Positions 8,728 to 18,520 of a stretch of 64,000 bases of DNA are shown here, in pieces. The notes beneath the pieces were generated by a model, which was not told the origin of the DNA, did not search any database, and was given only the letters and a program-made list of their open reading frames with translations. The DNA is from an uncultured bacterium (GTDB lineage Bacteria; Bacteroidota; Ignavibacteria; UBA10030; BY39), in NCBI GenBank assembly GCA_937967455.1, contig CALCJK010000020.1, positions 1 through 64,000 of the forward strand. The letters are read 5' to 3'. Position 1 is the stretch's first letter. Each line of letters opens with the position of its first letter. A program made the translations under genes and the position numbers.

Positions 8728-9747
8728 TCAAACACCTGATATTAATTCATTAATTGGTGCAGATGTAAATGACATAGAATAAAAAGTGAAACTATCCGAT
8801 TCAGGCAATAATTTAATTAGGTGTTCACCAAATTCTTTATTCTTAACTAAATTAAATAAATTGTGATTGTTAACTTCTATATAACTTCTACCATTTTCAT
8901 CGATCGTTACATCAATTCCAGCAATCTCTTTAGTTAAATATCTACCATCTTGAATTATAAAAACTCTAAAATTAGTTTCCGAATCCGGACCTATAACAGC
9001 ATTTACCTCTTTCCCCTTGTAGCTCACAATTAAATAATTATTCGGATAATCAGAATTCTCTACTTTCACAAAATGTTTATTTACAAGCCAAAGCCCAGAA
9101 AGATAAACTCTTCCTTCAAGATACATCTGTGGATCAGAATATTTAAAAACTGATTGAGGGAAATAACCCTCTGTGTTACCAATGGGTCCCTTCTGAAAAC
9201 CCACAAGTATTTCCGGAGTACAACGATAAAGCTGAATATTTGCTCTATCTGCATCACAAATAGGTTCAGTCAATTCTGGAAGATCTCCATGGTATCCAGC
9301 ATCAACAAAGAGAATTTGTAAGGCGAGTTCTAATGAGTTATAAAAACCTTCCCCTTCGTGGAAGTATCGAATAAAACCACTCCTATCAATCAAAAGGATC
9401 GAAGGTACAATTTTGATCTGAAAAATTTTTCTTAAATAATGTTCATTATCTGTTACAACTGGGAAACTAATATTATGTTTAGTTATAGAACTTTGAACAA
9501 AATCCAATTTCTGACCAAACGGAAACTTTGGAGAATGTACCCCGATAGTTATTAAATCAAACCCTTCATACTTATTATACCAATCTTTAATATAATGAAG
9601 AGTGTGTAAAGAACTTTGGTCAGTTGCATCCCAGAAAAATATACAAATTACTCTTCCCCTGTTCGCAGATATTATAATTGGTTCAGAGTTAAACCATTGT
9701 TCTCCATAAATTTCAGGTACTCTATATTTTTGTTCTAATAATTTCAT
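8728..9747 (-). CDS. thioredoxin-like protein of the DipZ C-terminal type, lacking CxxC
   Basis: A 339-residue protein. Residues 30-170 follow a redoxin fold (ICIFFWDATDQSSLHTLHYI, then LITIGVHSPKFPF, FPVVTDN and VPSILLIDRSGFIRY, with the conserved cis-Pro VPS). Residues 195-335 resemble the beta-rich C-terminal domain found after the redoxin in DipZ-type proteins (TPEILVGF, YLEGRVYLSGLWL). The catalytic CxxC expected after the FxW strand is replaced by DATDQSSL. No signal peptide is evident, so it is probably cytoplasmic and may not be an oxidoreductase. It is immediately upstream of the NMO-like gene and downstream of msrA. Confidence 0.75.
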   Translation of the reverse strand: MKLLEQKYRVPEIYGEQWFNSEPIIISANRGRVICIFFWDATDQSSLHTLHYIKDWYNKYEGFDLITIGVHSPKFPFGQKLDFVQSSITKHNISFPVVTDNEHYLRKIFQIKIVPSILLIDRSGFIRYFHEGEGFYNSLELALQILFVDAGYHGDLPELTEPICDADRANIQLYRCTPEILVGFQKGPIGNTEGYFPQSVFKYSDPQMYLEGRVYLSGLWLVNKHFVKVENSDYPNNYLIVSYKGKEVNAVIGPDSETNFRVFIIQDGRYLTKEIAGIDVTIDENGRSYIEVNNHNLFNLVKNKEFGEHLIKLLPESDSFTFYSMSFTSAPINELISGV

Positions 9748-9793
9748 CTCGATTAAATATATTAATTGAAATTAGTTAAAGCAAAGATTTTTC

Positions 9794-10372
9794 TTATTTA
9801 CCACTTTTAAATTTTTGTATTTTAGGTGCTATAACAAATTTACAATAAGCAGCTTCAGGATTCTTTTTATAATAATCCTGATGATATTCTTCTGCCTTAT
9901 AAAATATTTTGAAAGGAACTATCTCAGTCACTATTTTATCCTTAAAATATTTAGCAATTTCATCTTTTGATTTTTCAGCAGCTATTCGTTGTTGCTCAGA
10001 ATGATAAAATATTGCTGAGCGATATTGAGTTCCGATATCGGCACCCTGTCTGTTCAATGTTGTTGGATCGTGAATTTTCCAGAATATATTAAGTAATTCT
10101 ATATAAGAAATTTTTTCAGGATCAAAAGTTATCTGTACGCATTCAGCATGGCCAGTATTTCCAGTACAAACCTCTTCATAGGTTGGATTTTTTTTAAATC
10201 CACCAGAATACCCAGATACAACATCAATAACTCCATCAACTTCTTCAAAAACAGCTTCAATGCACCAGAAACATCCACCAGCAAAAGTTGCTTTTTCATA
10301 TTTAAAATTAGATTTGCTTTCCATATCTGTTATGAAAATATTTAAAATTATTATAAACAATTGAAACATCAT
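9794..10372 (-). CDS. msrA: peptide-methionine (S)-S-oxide reductase
   Basis: Repairs methionine-S-sulfoxide in proteins. The catalytic motif is GGCFWCIEAVFEE (Cys34 nucleophile in the long reading), followed by GVIDVVSGYSGG, GNTGHAECVQI and DIGTQYRSAIFYH. A Cys near the C-terminus (AAYCKF) may act in resolving. The long start at 10372 adds a hydrophobic leader (FQLFIIILNIFIT) that could export or anchor the enzyme; the ATG at 10324 (MESKSNF) would give a plain cytoplasmic form. The gene is divergent from the M49 peptidase gene across an 83-bp AT-rich gap that must hold both promoters. Confidence 0.94.
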   Translation of the reverse strand: MMFQLFIIILNIFITDMESKSNFKYEKATFAGGCFWCIEAVFEEVDGVIDVVSGYSGGFKKNPTYEEVCTGNTGHAECVQITFDPEKISYIELLNIFWKIHDPTTLNRQGADIGTQYRSAIFYHSEQQRIAAEKSKDEIAKYFKDKIVTEIVPFKIFYKAEEYHQDYYKKNPEAAYCKFVIAPKIQKFKSGK

Positions 10373-10455
10373 TATTTTAAACCAATTTTTAAAATTTAAT
10401 TTTTGCTATTACAATATAATTTAATTATTATAAAAAAAAAACTTCAAATTTCATT

Positions 10456-12492
10456 ATGAAATATATAAATTTAATAATCATTTTAACCCTAATTTTTATA
10501 AATGGATGTAAAAAGAGTATTAATATGGAAGAACAAAGGATTTATATAATAGAAAGAGTTGGACCAGCACAAGTAGTACAACTATATGCTGATGGTTTTG
10601 AACAACTTACAATTAAAGAAAAAATTTTTGCTTATTACCTTTATTTGGCTGGACTGGCAGGTCGAGATATTGCTATCGATCAACATCATAGAAATGCACT
10701 TGAAATCAGAAATCTTTTTGAACAGGTATACCTTTATCAATCGGGAATTGAAAAAAATACAATAACAAAAATCACAGAATATTTAAAACTTTTCTGGATA
10801 AATAATGGCTTTTATGATAATCTGACATCAAGAAAATTTGTACCAAATATTACATTTGAGGAATTCAAAAATGCTTGCATAATAGCACAAAATAACGGCG
10901 CAAATTTAAGTTCTCCAGAAGAAAATCTTATAAAAAAGTTAAACAGATTAAGAAAAATAATCTTCGATCCAAATTTTGAACCACAAATGACAAATAAAAC
11001 TCCAGGGTTAGATTGGATTAAGTATAGTGCTGTCAATTTTTATGATAAAAACATTACATATGATGAAATAGAAAAATGGTCTAAATCGGGAAACGAAAAA
11101 AATCCATTAAATTCTAAGATAGTAAAAGAGAACGGAAAACTTATAGAAAAAATCTGGAGAGCCGGCGATAAAAATATTCCTGAAGGTATGTATTCAAATT
11201 ATCTTAAGAAAGTGATTTATTATCTCGAACAAGCCATCCCTTACGCAGCTAACGAGCATCAGGCAATGACAGTTCGATTGTTGATTAATTTCCTAAAAAC
11301 TGGCGATTTAGAAGATTTTAGAAAATTTAACATTAATTGGGTTAAAGATACAGCAAATGTAGATTTTATTTTAGGATTTATTGAAGTATATCTAGATCCA
11401 AGAGGCCAAAAAGCTGAATGGGAATCATCAGTATTTTTTACAAATCTAGAACAAACCAAACTGATGACGAATCTTGCAAAGTATGCACAATATTTTGAGG
11501 ATAAAGCACCATGGCAAGATATTTATAAAAAGAAAATTGATAAAACTCCAATTGCAAATGTAATAAATGTAATCGCTTCCACAGGTGGTTCTGGTCCTAT
11601 TAGTCCAATAGGAATAAACTTACCTAACGAACAATCTATCAGAGAGCAATACGGAAGCAAAAGCGTACTATTGCATAACATTATAGAAGCTTATGAGAAG
11701 TCGACAGGCTTGGAGCTTGTAAAGGAGTTTGCAGCTGATGAGGAAGAAATTCAGATGCAAGAAAAATTTGGATTGATTGCAGACAATCTTCATACAGCAA
11801 TGCACGAAGTGATTGGTCATGGTTCCGGAAAAGTGAGTGATAAATTAGGTGATAAAGACCCATCAGAATTTCTACCTGGATACTATAATACACTCGAAGA
11901 AACTCGCGCAGATTTAGTAGCATTGTGGAACGCATTTGACGATAAAATTATCGATATTGGTTATGCGAAAGACAAAGATGAAGTGAGAAAGATAGGAGAA
12001 ACAATCTACCAACAAACAATAAGGGCTGGTTTCACACAACTTAGAAAAATTGCAAATTCAAACCAGCTTGAAGAAGACCATATGAAAAATCGACAATTAA
12101 TATTCAACTATATACTCAAAAACTCAAATGCAATAAAGATCGAAAATAGAAACGGTAAAACTTATTTTAAAATCATAAATTACGAATCAATGAGAGAAAC
12201 AATTGGTAAATTATTAGGCGAAGTAATGAGAATTAAAGCTGAGGGTGATCTTAAAGCAGCTAAGGAATTGATCGATACTTATGGCTTAAGAGTGGATACA
12301 AAACTAAGGGATGAAGTACAAGAAAGAGCGAGTAAATTGAATTTACCTCTTTATACCGGATTTGTTATGCCTGAACTGGAACCTGTTCTCGATCCTGTAT
12401 CCAAAATTATTGATGTAAAAATAATATATCCATTAGATTTGACAAAACAAATGTTAAAATACTCAAGATTTACACACCAGATTCAAGGATAG
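10456..12492 (+). CDS. dipeptidyl-peptidase III-like zinc peptidase (M49), lipoprotein
   Basis: A 678-residue protein with a lipoprotein signal peptide (hydrophobic stretch ending FINGC, with Cys18 as the likely lipidated residue), so it is probably anchored to a membrane facing the periplasm. The zinc motif of family M49 is intact: HEVIGH at 450-455 and EETRAD at 481-486. The surrounding MHEVIGHGSGK is highly characteristic. M49 enzymes release dipeptides from the N-terminus of short peptides. Sequences of this type are often mis-annotated as dihydrofolate reductase; nothing here supports that. It is followed closely by a membrane-protein gene. Confidence 0.88.
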   Translation: MKYINLIIILTLIFINGCKKSINMEEQRIYIIERVGPAQVVQLYADGFEQLTIKEKIFAYYLYLAGLAGRDIAIDQHHRNALEIRNLFEQVYLYQSGIEKNTITKITEYLKLFWINNGFYDNLTSRKFVPNITFEEFKNACIIAQNNGANLSSPEENLIKKLNRLRKIIFDPNFEPQMTNKTPGLDWIKYSAVNFYDKNITYDEIEKWSKSGNEKNPLNSKIVKENGKLIEKIWRAGDKNIPEGMYSNYLKKVIYYLEQAIPYAANEHQAMTVRLLINFLKTGDLEDFRKFNINWVKDTANVDFILGFIEVYLDPRGQKAEWESSVFFTNLEQTKLMTNLAKYAQYFEDKAPWQDIYKKKIDKTPIANVINVIASTGGSGPISPIGINLPNEQSIREQYGSKSVLLHNIIEAYEKSTGLELVKEFAADEEEIQMQEKFGLIADNLHTAMHEVIGHGSGKVSDKLGDKDPSEFLPGYYNTLEETRADLVALWNAFDDKIIDIGYAKDKDEVRKIGETIYQQTIRAGFTQLRKIANSNQLEEDHMKNRQLIFNYILKNSNAIKIENRNGKTYFKIINYESMRETIGKLLGEVMRIKAEGDLKAAKELIDTYGLRVDTKLRDEVQERASKLNLPLYTGFVMPELEPVLDPVSKIIDVKIIYPLDLTKQMLKYSRFTHQIQG

Positions 12493-12501
12493 ATATTAGA
12501 T

Positions 12502-13050
12502 TTGAATTACCACCAATTTAAATTTTCAAAAGTAATAAAACTCTCATTTGGTATTATTTTGTGGATTTATTTAGTATATCTTATACATTTTTTAATCTTC
12601 AAATATATACCAACTAGCAGTAAATATAATCCACCATTTGTAATCTGGATGATAGATTTAATCAATTTATTCATTCATGAAGCTGGGCACTTTTTCTTTA
12701 AAATTTTCGGTAGAACATTATACTTTTTAGGGGGTTCAATAATGCAAATAATATTGCCACTCATGTTATTTATTGTTTCATATAGAAAAAATCTTCTCTC
12801 CTCTTTCCTACCAGCTTTTTGGACAGGTGAAAGCATGATAAATGTTAGTATATATATTAAAGATGCCCCTTTTAGAGAATTAAAATTGATTTCAAAAAAT
12901 TTAATTCACGACTGGAATTGGATCCTCAAGAACAATCTCGAACTTGCAGAACCTATTTCAATTAGTGTTTTCATTACTGGATTGATTTTTTGTTTTATTT
13001 CCATTGGTATATTAGGCTATCTCATTATAATGGAAATTATAAAAAAATAA
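12502..13050 (+). CDS. membrane protein with HEAGH motif, unknown
   Basis: A 182-residue polytopic membrane protein with hydrophobic segments at about 13-35, 45-62, 72-95 and 150-178. The second carries HEAGHFFFKIFG, an HExxH pattern reminiscent of M50-like membrane metalloproteases, but the family's second metal-binding motif is not apparent. The frame appears to start at a TTG (12502); the next in-frame Met lies just before HEAGH. It begins 9 nt after the M49 peptidase gene, suggesting co-expression. I cannot name the family, and proteolytic activity is only a possibility. Confidence 0.7.
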   Translation: MNYHQFKFSKVIKLSFGIILWIYLVYLIHFLIFKYIPTSSKYNPPFVIWMIDLINLFIHEAGHFFFKIFGRTLYFLGGSIMQIILPLMLFIVSYRKNLLSSFLPAFWTGESMINVSIYIKDAPFRELKLISKNLIHDWNWILKNNLELAEPISISVFITGLIFCFISIGILGYLIIMEIIKK

Positions 13051-13114
13051 TTGCAATAAGCTAATTTTTTTTGTAAATTTTAGAAAATTGTAGAACAAAA
13101 TAGAACAAAGAAAG

Positions 13115-14272
13115 ATGAAAATCGGTATATTAACAGGTGGGGGTGATGTCCCCGGATTAAATCCTGCAATTAAAGCGGCCGTTTATCGCTCTATCGATGC
13201 AGGTCATGAAATCATTGGAATTAGAAGAGGTTGGGCTGGATTGTTGCATTATAATAATAACGACCCACAGTCATTTAATAAAAATTTTATGCCACTCAAT
13301 AAAACAAACACAAGGACAATTGATAGAACAGGAGGAACTGTATTACATACTTCTAGAACAAACCCTGGTAAGGTTCGACTTAAGGATATACCTGAATTTC
13401 TGGCTAAAGAATACGAAAATATAGAAATCGATAAACAAATCGATTTTACTCCATACATTTTAAAAGTTTTAGAACAACTTAATATAGATGTTCTGATAAC
13501 TATCGGTGGTGACGATACATTAAGTTACGCTGTGCATCTACACAAACAGGGATTTCCTATTGTAGCAATTCCCAAAACAATGGACAACGATGTATTTGGA
13601 ACAGATTATTGCATTGGTTTTTCGACAGCGATAACTCGGAGTGTTGATTTTATTGATGCTCTCAGAACTCCAGCAGGTTCACACGAAAGAATTGCTGTAG
13701 TTGAACTTTTTGGAAGATATTCAGGGGAAACTTCCTTATTAAGTGCGTTTTTAGCTGCAGTCGACCGTGCAATTATATCAGAAGTTGATTTTGATATAGA
13801 TAAACTCTGCAAGTTTCTGGATGAAGATAAAAAATCAAATCCAAGTAATTACGCAATTATGACCATTTCCGAAGGTGCTAAAATGGTTGGAGGCGATATG
13901 ATAATAACAGGTGAACCCGATGCATATGGTCATAAAAAACTTGGAGGAATCGGATATATAGTTTCTCAAGAAATTCAAAAACGAACGCGTCATCTAACTA
14001 TATATCAACCCCTTGCTTATCTGATGCGTAGTGGTGCACCAGATGCTTTAGACAGAATGGTTGCAACAAGTTATGGATTTCTGGCAGCAGATTTAGTAAA
14101 TGCTAGACACTTTGGTAAAATGGTCGCTCTACAAGATGGGAAATACACAACTGTTTCCGTGGACATTATCACTCAAGGCAAAAAGCGCGTCGATGTACGG
14201 GAACTCTATGATGCAGAAAATTACAGACCCCGTATAAGACACTTTTTAAACAAACCAATGTTCATGTATTAA
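13115..14272 (+). CDS. pfp: 6-phosphofructokinase, predicted PPi-dependent
   Basis: Phosphorylates fructose 6-phosphate in glycolysis. The 385-residue protein starts with the donor-site motif [12 protein letters not shown]. The two donor-specificity positions are GGDDT (131-135) and PKTMDND (163-169). In the PFK superfamily Asp at the second site of GGDxT and Lys in PKTxDND mark pyrophosphate users, whereas ATP users have GGDGS/GGDGT and PGTIDND. PPi is therefore the predicted phosphoryl donor, which would make the step reversible. Substrate-side features include [10 protein letters not shown] and ELFGRYSG. It is flanked by its own gaps and followed by hairpins, so it is probably monocistronic. 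Confidence 0.9.
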   Translation: MKIGILTGGGDVPGLNPAIKAAVYRSIDAGHEIIGIRRGWAGLLHYNNNDPQSFNKNFMPLNKTNTRTIDRTGGTVLHTSRTNPGKVRLKDIPEFLAKEYENIEIDKQIDFTPYILKVLEQLNIDVLITIGGDDTLSYAVHLHKQGFPIVAIPKTMDNDVFGTDYCIGFSTAITRSVDFIDALRTPAGSHERIAVVELFGRYSGETSLLSAFLAAVDRAIISEVDFDIDKLCKFLDEDKKSNPSNYAIMTISEGAKMVGGDMIITGEPDAYGHKKLGGIGYIVSQEIQKRTRHLTIYQPLAYLMRSGAPDALDRMVATSYGFLAADLVNARHFGKMVALQDGKYTTVSVDIITQGKKRVDVRELYDAENYRPRIRHFLNKPMFMY

Positions 14273-14283
14273 TTATTCAATAA

Positions 14284-14305
14284 TGAACAATTTTATAATT
14301 GTTCA
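14284..14305 (+). terminator. hairpin after the phosphofructokinase gene
   Basis: TGAACAATT (14284-14292) pairs perfectly with AATTGTTCA (14297-14305) around a TTAT loop, 11 nt after the stop. It is AT-rich and followed by TAAAAATAAT instead of a U-tract, so it is a weak terminator candidate. A second imperfect hairpin (AGGTGTGAAG / CTTCACTCCT, 14317-14350) follows and may act with it. Confidence 0.4.
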
Positions 14306-14367
14306 TAAAAATAATAAGGTGTGAAGTGATTTTCTAATAGCTTCACTCCTATTTCAAGGACATCAAA

Positions 14368-15828
14368 ATGAAAAAGATAGTATTGATTGAGCCCTCAGCT
14401 CCTGGCTTTCACATTTTTTCCCGCTACCATCTACCACGACTTGGTTTACCACTATTCTCCTCATTATTAAAACAAAAAGGTAAAGATGTTACAATCTATA
14501 ATCAGGATATAAAAGCTCTGGATTGGAAAGAAATATTGGAAGCTGATTTAATAGGACTCTCTACAATTACCAGCACAGCAATGGAAGCATATAGGATAAT
14601 AGCGAAAATTAAAGCATACCGACAAGATTTGCCGGTGGTAATTGGTGGTCCGCATGTAACATTTCTACCTGAAGAAGCACTACTAAAAGGTGCCGATTTT
14701 GTGATTAGAGGAGAAGGTGAAGTCAGTTTTTTAAATCTAATCGATTGGTACGAAAACGATCATGTCAAGATTGAAAACATAAATGGATTGTCCTACAAAA
14801 TTGGGAATAAATATTTTCACAACCTTAAAGCCGACTTATTTTCAAATTTAGACGACTTACCTTTCCCTGATTTTACATCCATTAAAAATTATGATCGGAT
14901 TTCAAACGTAATAATTCAAACATCAAGAGGGTGTCCTTTTGATTGTAAGTTTTGTTCAGTTATAAAAATGTTTGGACAGAACTGCAGGTTTCATTCAATA
15001 GATTACGTTATAGAAAATCTAAAATATCAAATAAAAATTTTGCCCAAGAAACCTGTATTCTTCTATGATGATAACTTCCTAATAAATAAAGAACGGACAA
15101 AACTGCTACTGGAAAGAATTATCAGGGAAAAAATAAATATAAAATGGAGTGCTCAAGTCAGAATTGAAACGGGTTACGACCTGGAGCTCCTTAAACTTAT
15201 GAGGAAAAGCGGATGTAATGTTCTTTATATCGGATTTGAATCAGTAAATCAAGATACTTTAAAAGAATTTCATAAAAAACAAAATATTGAAAGATATTCT
15301 GAAGCTATAAATAACATTCACAAATGCCACATCCGCATTCATGGAATGTTCGTACTTGGTTCTGATTCGGATACAATTAATACTGCCCGGCAAACTGTAG
15401 AATTTTCTTTAAAAAACAAGCTTGATACCGTTCAGTTTATGATTCTTACGCCTCTACCAGGTACAGATACATTTTATGAGTTACAGCAACAAAACCGCCT
15501 TTTCACATACGACTGGAGTTTATATGATGCACATCATGTTGTGTTTTTACCCAAAAATCTGACACCGCTTGAACTCCAAATAGGTTCAATGCTTGATGCA
15601 ACTCCAAAATTCTATTCTAAGTTACAGACTCTCAAGAGAGGAACAATAAGCTTATTAAGTATTTTACTATTTTTACCATCATGGAAAATTAAATTTCAAA
15701 ACTTCATACTCACTGGATATGCCCGAAAACTTATACGAAAATGGAAAAAAGCAAACCTGGAATGGATTAATATATTAGCAACACTTGAAAAACATGTCAT
15801 GAAAAAATTGAACATAAAAAATTTGTAA
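14368..15828 (+). CDS. B12-binding-domain radical SAM protein
   Basis: A 486-residue protein with an N-terminal cobalamin-binding-type Rossmann domain (about 1-150; LPLFSSLLKQKG, VVIGGPHVTFLPEEAL, RGEGE) and a central radical SAM domain. Its [4Fe-4S] motif is RGCPFDCKFCS (Cys189, 193, 196), followed by FYDDNF and IGFESVNQD, as in the BchE/hopanoid-modification/methyltransferase-like branch. The B12 domain lacks an obvious DxHxxG motif, so base-off binding is uncertain. The C-terminal about 120 residues are basic and partly hydrophobic. No pathway genes adjoin it, so the substrate is unknown. It lies between the PFK and mutS genes on the same strand. Confidence 0.85.
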   Translation: MKKIVLIEPSAPGFHIFSRYHLPRLGLPLFSSLLKQKGKDVTIYNQDIKALDWKEILEADLIGLSTITSTAMEAYRIIAKIKAYRQDLPVVIGGPHVTFLPEEALLKGADFVIRGEGEVSFLNLIDWYENDHVKIENINGLSYKIGNKYFHNLKADLFSNLDDLPFPDFTSIKNYDRISNVIIQTSRGCPFDCKFCSVIKMFGQNCRFHSIDYVIENLKYQIKILPKKPVFFYDDNFLINKERTKLLLERIIREKINIKWSAQVRIETGYDLELLKLMRKSGCNVLYIGFESVNQDTLKEFHKKQNIERYSEAINNIHKCHIRIHGMFVLGSDSDTINTARQTVEFSLKNKLDTVQFMILTPLPGTDTFYELQQQNRLFTYDWSLYDAHHVVFLPKNLTPLELQIGSMLDATPKFYSKLQTLKRGTISLLSILLFLPSWKIKFQNFILTGYARKLIRKWKKANLEWINILATLEKHVMKKLNIKNL

Positions 15829-15895
15829 AATAGACATAACAAAATTTTTATGAATTGATTTTAATTCGAATTTATTTTTACTTTATATATAAAAA

Positions 15896-18520
15896 ATGGC
15901 TAATTTGAAACATCAAAAAATAACCCCTTTGATGAAGCAATATCATCAGGTTAAAGCAAGGTATCCAGATACTATTTTACTTTTCAGAATGGGGGATTTT
16001 TACGAAACTTTTGATGAAGATGCAAAAATTACATCAAAAATACTAGGAATAACACTCACAAAAAGAGGTAATGGGGCTGCAGGAGAAACACCATTAGCTG
16101 GTTTCCCGTATCATGCACTTGAAAATTATCTACCAAAATTAATCAAAGCTGGTAAAAGAGTTGCTATATGCGAACAACTTGAAGATCCAAAACTTGCAAA
16201 AGGTATTGTAAAAAGGGATGTGATTGAAGTTGTTACTCCAGGTGTAGCTTTTTCCGATAAAGTTTTAGAATCAAAACAAAATAATTACTTATTATCAATA
16301 TACTTACCAACTCCAATTGCAACTGGTAACGAAAAAATTGGAGTAGCATTCATTGATGTATCAACTGCTGAATTTTTTACAACTGAGGTCTATCTTTCAA
16401 ATTTAAAAGATATAGTTCAGAATATAAAACCATCTGAGATATTGGTACAAAACAGAGATTTCGATTCGATACAAAATATTTTGAGGACAATTCATACTGG
16501 TATATTTTCAAAACTCGAGGATTGGATTTTTAACTTCGATTACTGCTACGAACTATTAATCAACCAATTTCATACACAATCGCTCAAAGGGTATGGAATC
16601 GAAGAATTTCAATATGGTATCATTGCTGCTGGTTCAATATTAAGTTACCTTCAATCAGCACAAAAAGAAAACCTTTCACACATAAAGAAAATAATGCCTT
16701 ACAATTTCAGTGATTACATTCTACTTGATCCATCTACTAAAAGAAATCTGGAAATAATAAAATCAATTGAAGGTAAGGAAGAAGGAACACTTTTCTGGGT
16801 TATTGATAAAACCAAAACACCAATGGGTGGTAGATTGTTAAAAAAATGGATAAACCAACCATTAATAAAATCGGATGCAATCCAAAAAAGGCTGGAGGCT
16901 ATAAAGGAGTTAGTTGAAAATTCAAAATTGAGAAAAAATATTTCAGAGCTTTTAAATCAATTTGGAGATATCGAAAGACTAATAGCAAAAATCTGTACAG
17001 CAAGAGCTAATCCAAGGGATATTATCGCCTTAAAAAATAATTTATTTTATATAAACACACTCAAAGAGATTATTTCTGTTGTTAACTCTGAAACACTTAG
17101 AGCAATAAAAAACAACTTAAAACCATTAACGGATTTAGTAAACCGAATAGATAATACAATTGTTGATGATCCCCCAGCAAATTTAACTGAAGGTGGAATA
17201 ATTCGCTCTGGTTGTAACAGTGAACTGGACGAACTTCGTAATATAAGTCGGAATGGGAAAAGCTGGATAGCTAATTTACAACAGAAGGAACGAGAACGCA
17301 CAGGAATCAACTCACTTAAAGTAGGCTATAATAATGTTTTTGGTTACTATATTGAAGTCACAAACACACATAAAAACAAAATTCCAAACGACTACATACG
17401 TAAGCAAACACTTTCGAACGCAGAAAGATTTGTTACTCCAGAATTAAAAGAATATGAGGAAAAGATTCTAACTGCTGAAGAAAAAATTATTGAACTAGAA
17501 AATAAAATATTCAACGAATTGAGGTTGGATATAGCATCTTACACTGAAATAATACAAAACAATGCACAATTAATTGCCGAGTTAGACACATACACAGGAC
17601 TTGCAGAAACAGCAGTAAATTATGATTATACCTACCCTGAAATTGCAGAAGATGATAAAATTGAAATTATAAATGGCCGTCATCCCGTAATCGAACGGTT
17701 ATTACCACCAGGTGAGGAATACACACCCAACGATACACTTTTGGATACAACTGAAAATCAAATATTAATCATAACAGGTCCAAATATGAGCGGGAAATCC
17801 AGCTATTTACGGCAGGTTGGGCTCATTGTACTTCTTGCTCAAATTGGAAGTTATGTACCCGCAAAAAAAGCTCACATCGGTCTGGTGGATAAAATATTTA
17901 CTCGTGTTGGAGCAAGTGATAACATAGCATCTGGTGAAAGTACTTTTTTGGTTGAAATGCACGAAGCTGCACACATCGTTAATACTGCTACAAAAAAAAG
18001 CTTAATATTGCTTGATGAGGTGGGTAGAGGAACCAGTACATTTGATGGAATAAGCATAGCATGGGCATTAACTGAATATATACATAACCATATAGGTGCA
18101 AAAACTCTTTTTGCGACTCACTATCACGAGCTAAATGAACTTGCTGATCTTCACACAAGAGTAAAGAATTTCAAAGTAGAAGTTAAAGAATATAACGATA
18201 AAGTAATTTTCCTGCATAAACTCACACCCGGTTTTGCAGATCATTCATATGGTATTCAAGTTGCACAGATGGCAGGGCTTCCAGACGAAGTTACTGAAAG
18301 AGCCAAAAAAATTCTTCACAATCTTGAAGGTTCAGAATTAAAATTACACGATAAAAGCACTAAAGGTAGAATTGCACCAAGCGAAATTCAGCTCACACTA
18401 TTTGAAATTAAAGATGATAAACTAAGAGAAGAAATTAAAAAAATAGATATAGATAAACTTACTCCTTTAGAAGCACTTCAAAAACTTGCCGAGCTTAAAA
18501 AAAGTATTGAAGAAAAATGA
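15896..18520 (+). CDS. mutS: DNA mismatch repair protein MutS
   Basis: Recognises mismatches and starts mismatch repair. The 874-residue protein is full-length MutS1. The N-terminal mismatch-binding motif is MGDFYETF (Phe-x-Glu), followed by connector, lever and clamp regions, then the ATPase domain with Walker A GPNMSGKSS (starting at about 628), the FTRVGASDN segment, Walker B LLDEVGRGTSTFDG and the ATHYHEL His motif. The C-terminal tail (HNLEG onward) is short. The stop overlaps the next gene's ATG by 4 nt (ATGA). No mutL is present in the window. Confidence 0.98.
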   Translation: MANLKHQKITPLMKQYHQVKARYPDTILLFRMGDFYETFDEDAKITSKILGITLTKRGNGAAGETPLAGFPYHALENYLPKLIKAGKRVAICEQLEDPKLAKGIVKRDVIEVVTPGVAFSDKVLESKQNNYLLSIYLPTPIATGNEKIGVAFIDVSTAEFFTTEVYLSNLKDIVQNIKPSEILVQNRDFDSIQNILRTIHTGIFSKLEDWIFNFDYCYELLINQFHTQSLKGYGIEEFQYGIIAAGSILSYLQSAQKENLSHIKKIMPYNFSDYILLDPSTKRNLEIIKSIEGKEEGTLFWVIDKTKTPMGGRLLKKWINQPLIKSDAIQKRLEAIKELVENSKLRKNISELLNQFGDIERLIAKICTARANPRDIIALKNNLFYINTLKEIISVVNSETLRAIKNNLKPLTDLVNRIDNTIVDDPPANLTEGGIIRSGCNSELDELRNISRNGKSWIANLQQKERERTGINSLKVGYNNVFGYYIEVTNTHKNKIPNDYIRKQTLSNAERFVTPELKEYEEKILTAEEKIIELENKIFNELRLDIASYTEIIQNNAQLIAELDTYTGLAETAVNYDYTYPEIAEDDKIEIINGRHPVIERLLPPGEEYTPNDTLLDTTENQILIITGPNMSGKSSYLRQVGLIVLLAQIGSYVPAKKAHIGLVDKIFTRVGASDNIASGESTFLVEMHEAAHIVNTATKKSLILLDEVGRGTSTFDGISIAWALTEYIHNHIGAKTLFATHYHELNELADLHTRVKNFKVEVKEYNDKVIFLHKLTPGFADHSYGIQVAQMAGLPDEVTERAKKILHNLEGSELKLHDKSTKGRIAPSEIQLTLFEIKDDKLREEIKKIDIDKLTPLEALQKLAELKKSIEEK

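Noticed and set aside
12060-12492. Dihydrofolate reductase label often attached to this M49-type protein
   Set aside because: No DHFR motifs are present, while HEVIGH and EETRAD define the M49 peptidase family.
14284-14350. Strong terminator or riboswitch after the phosphofructokinase gene
   Set aside because: Two hairpins are visible but neither has a U-tract, and no known riboswitch core could be recognised; kept only as a weak terminator candidate.
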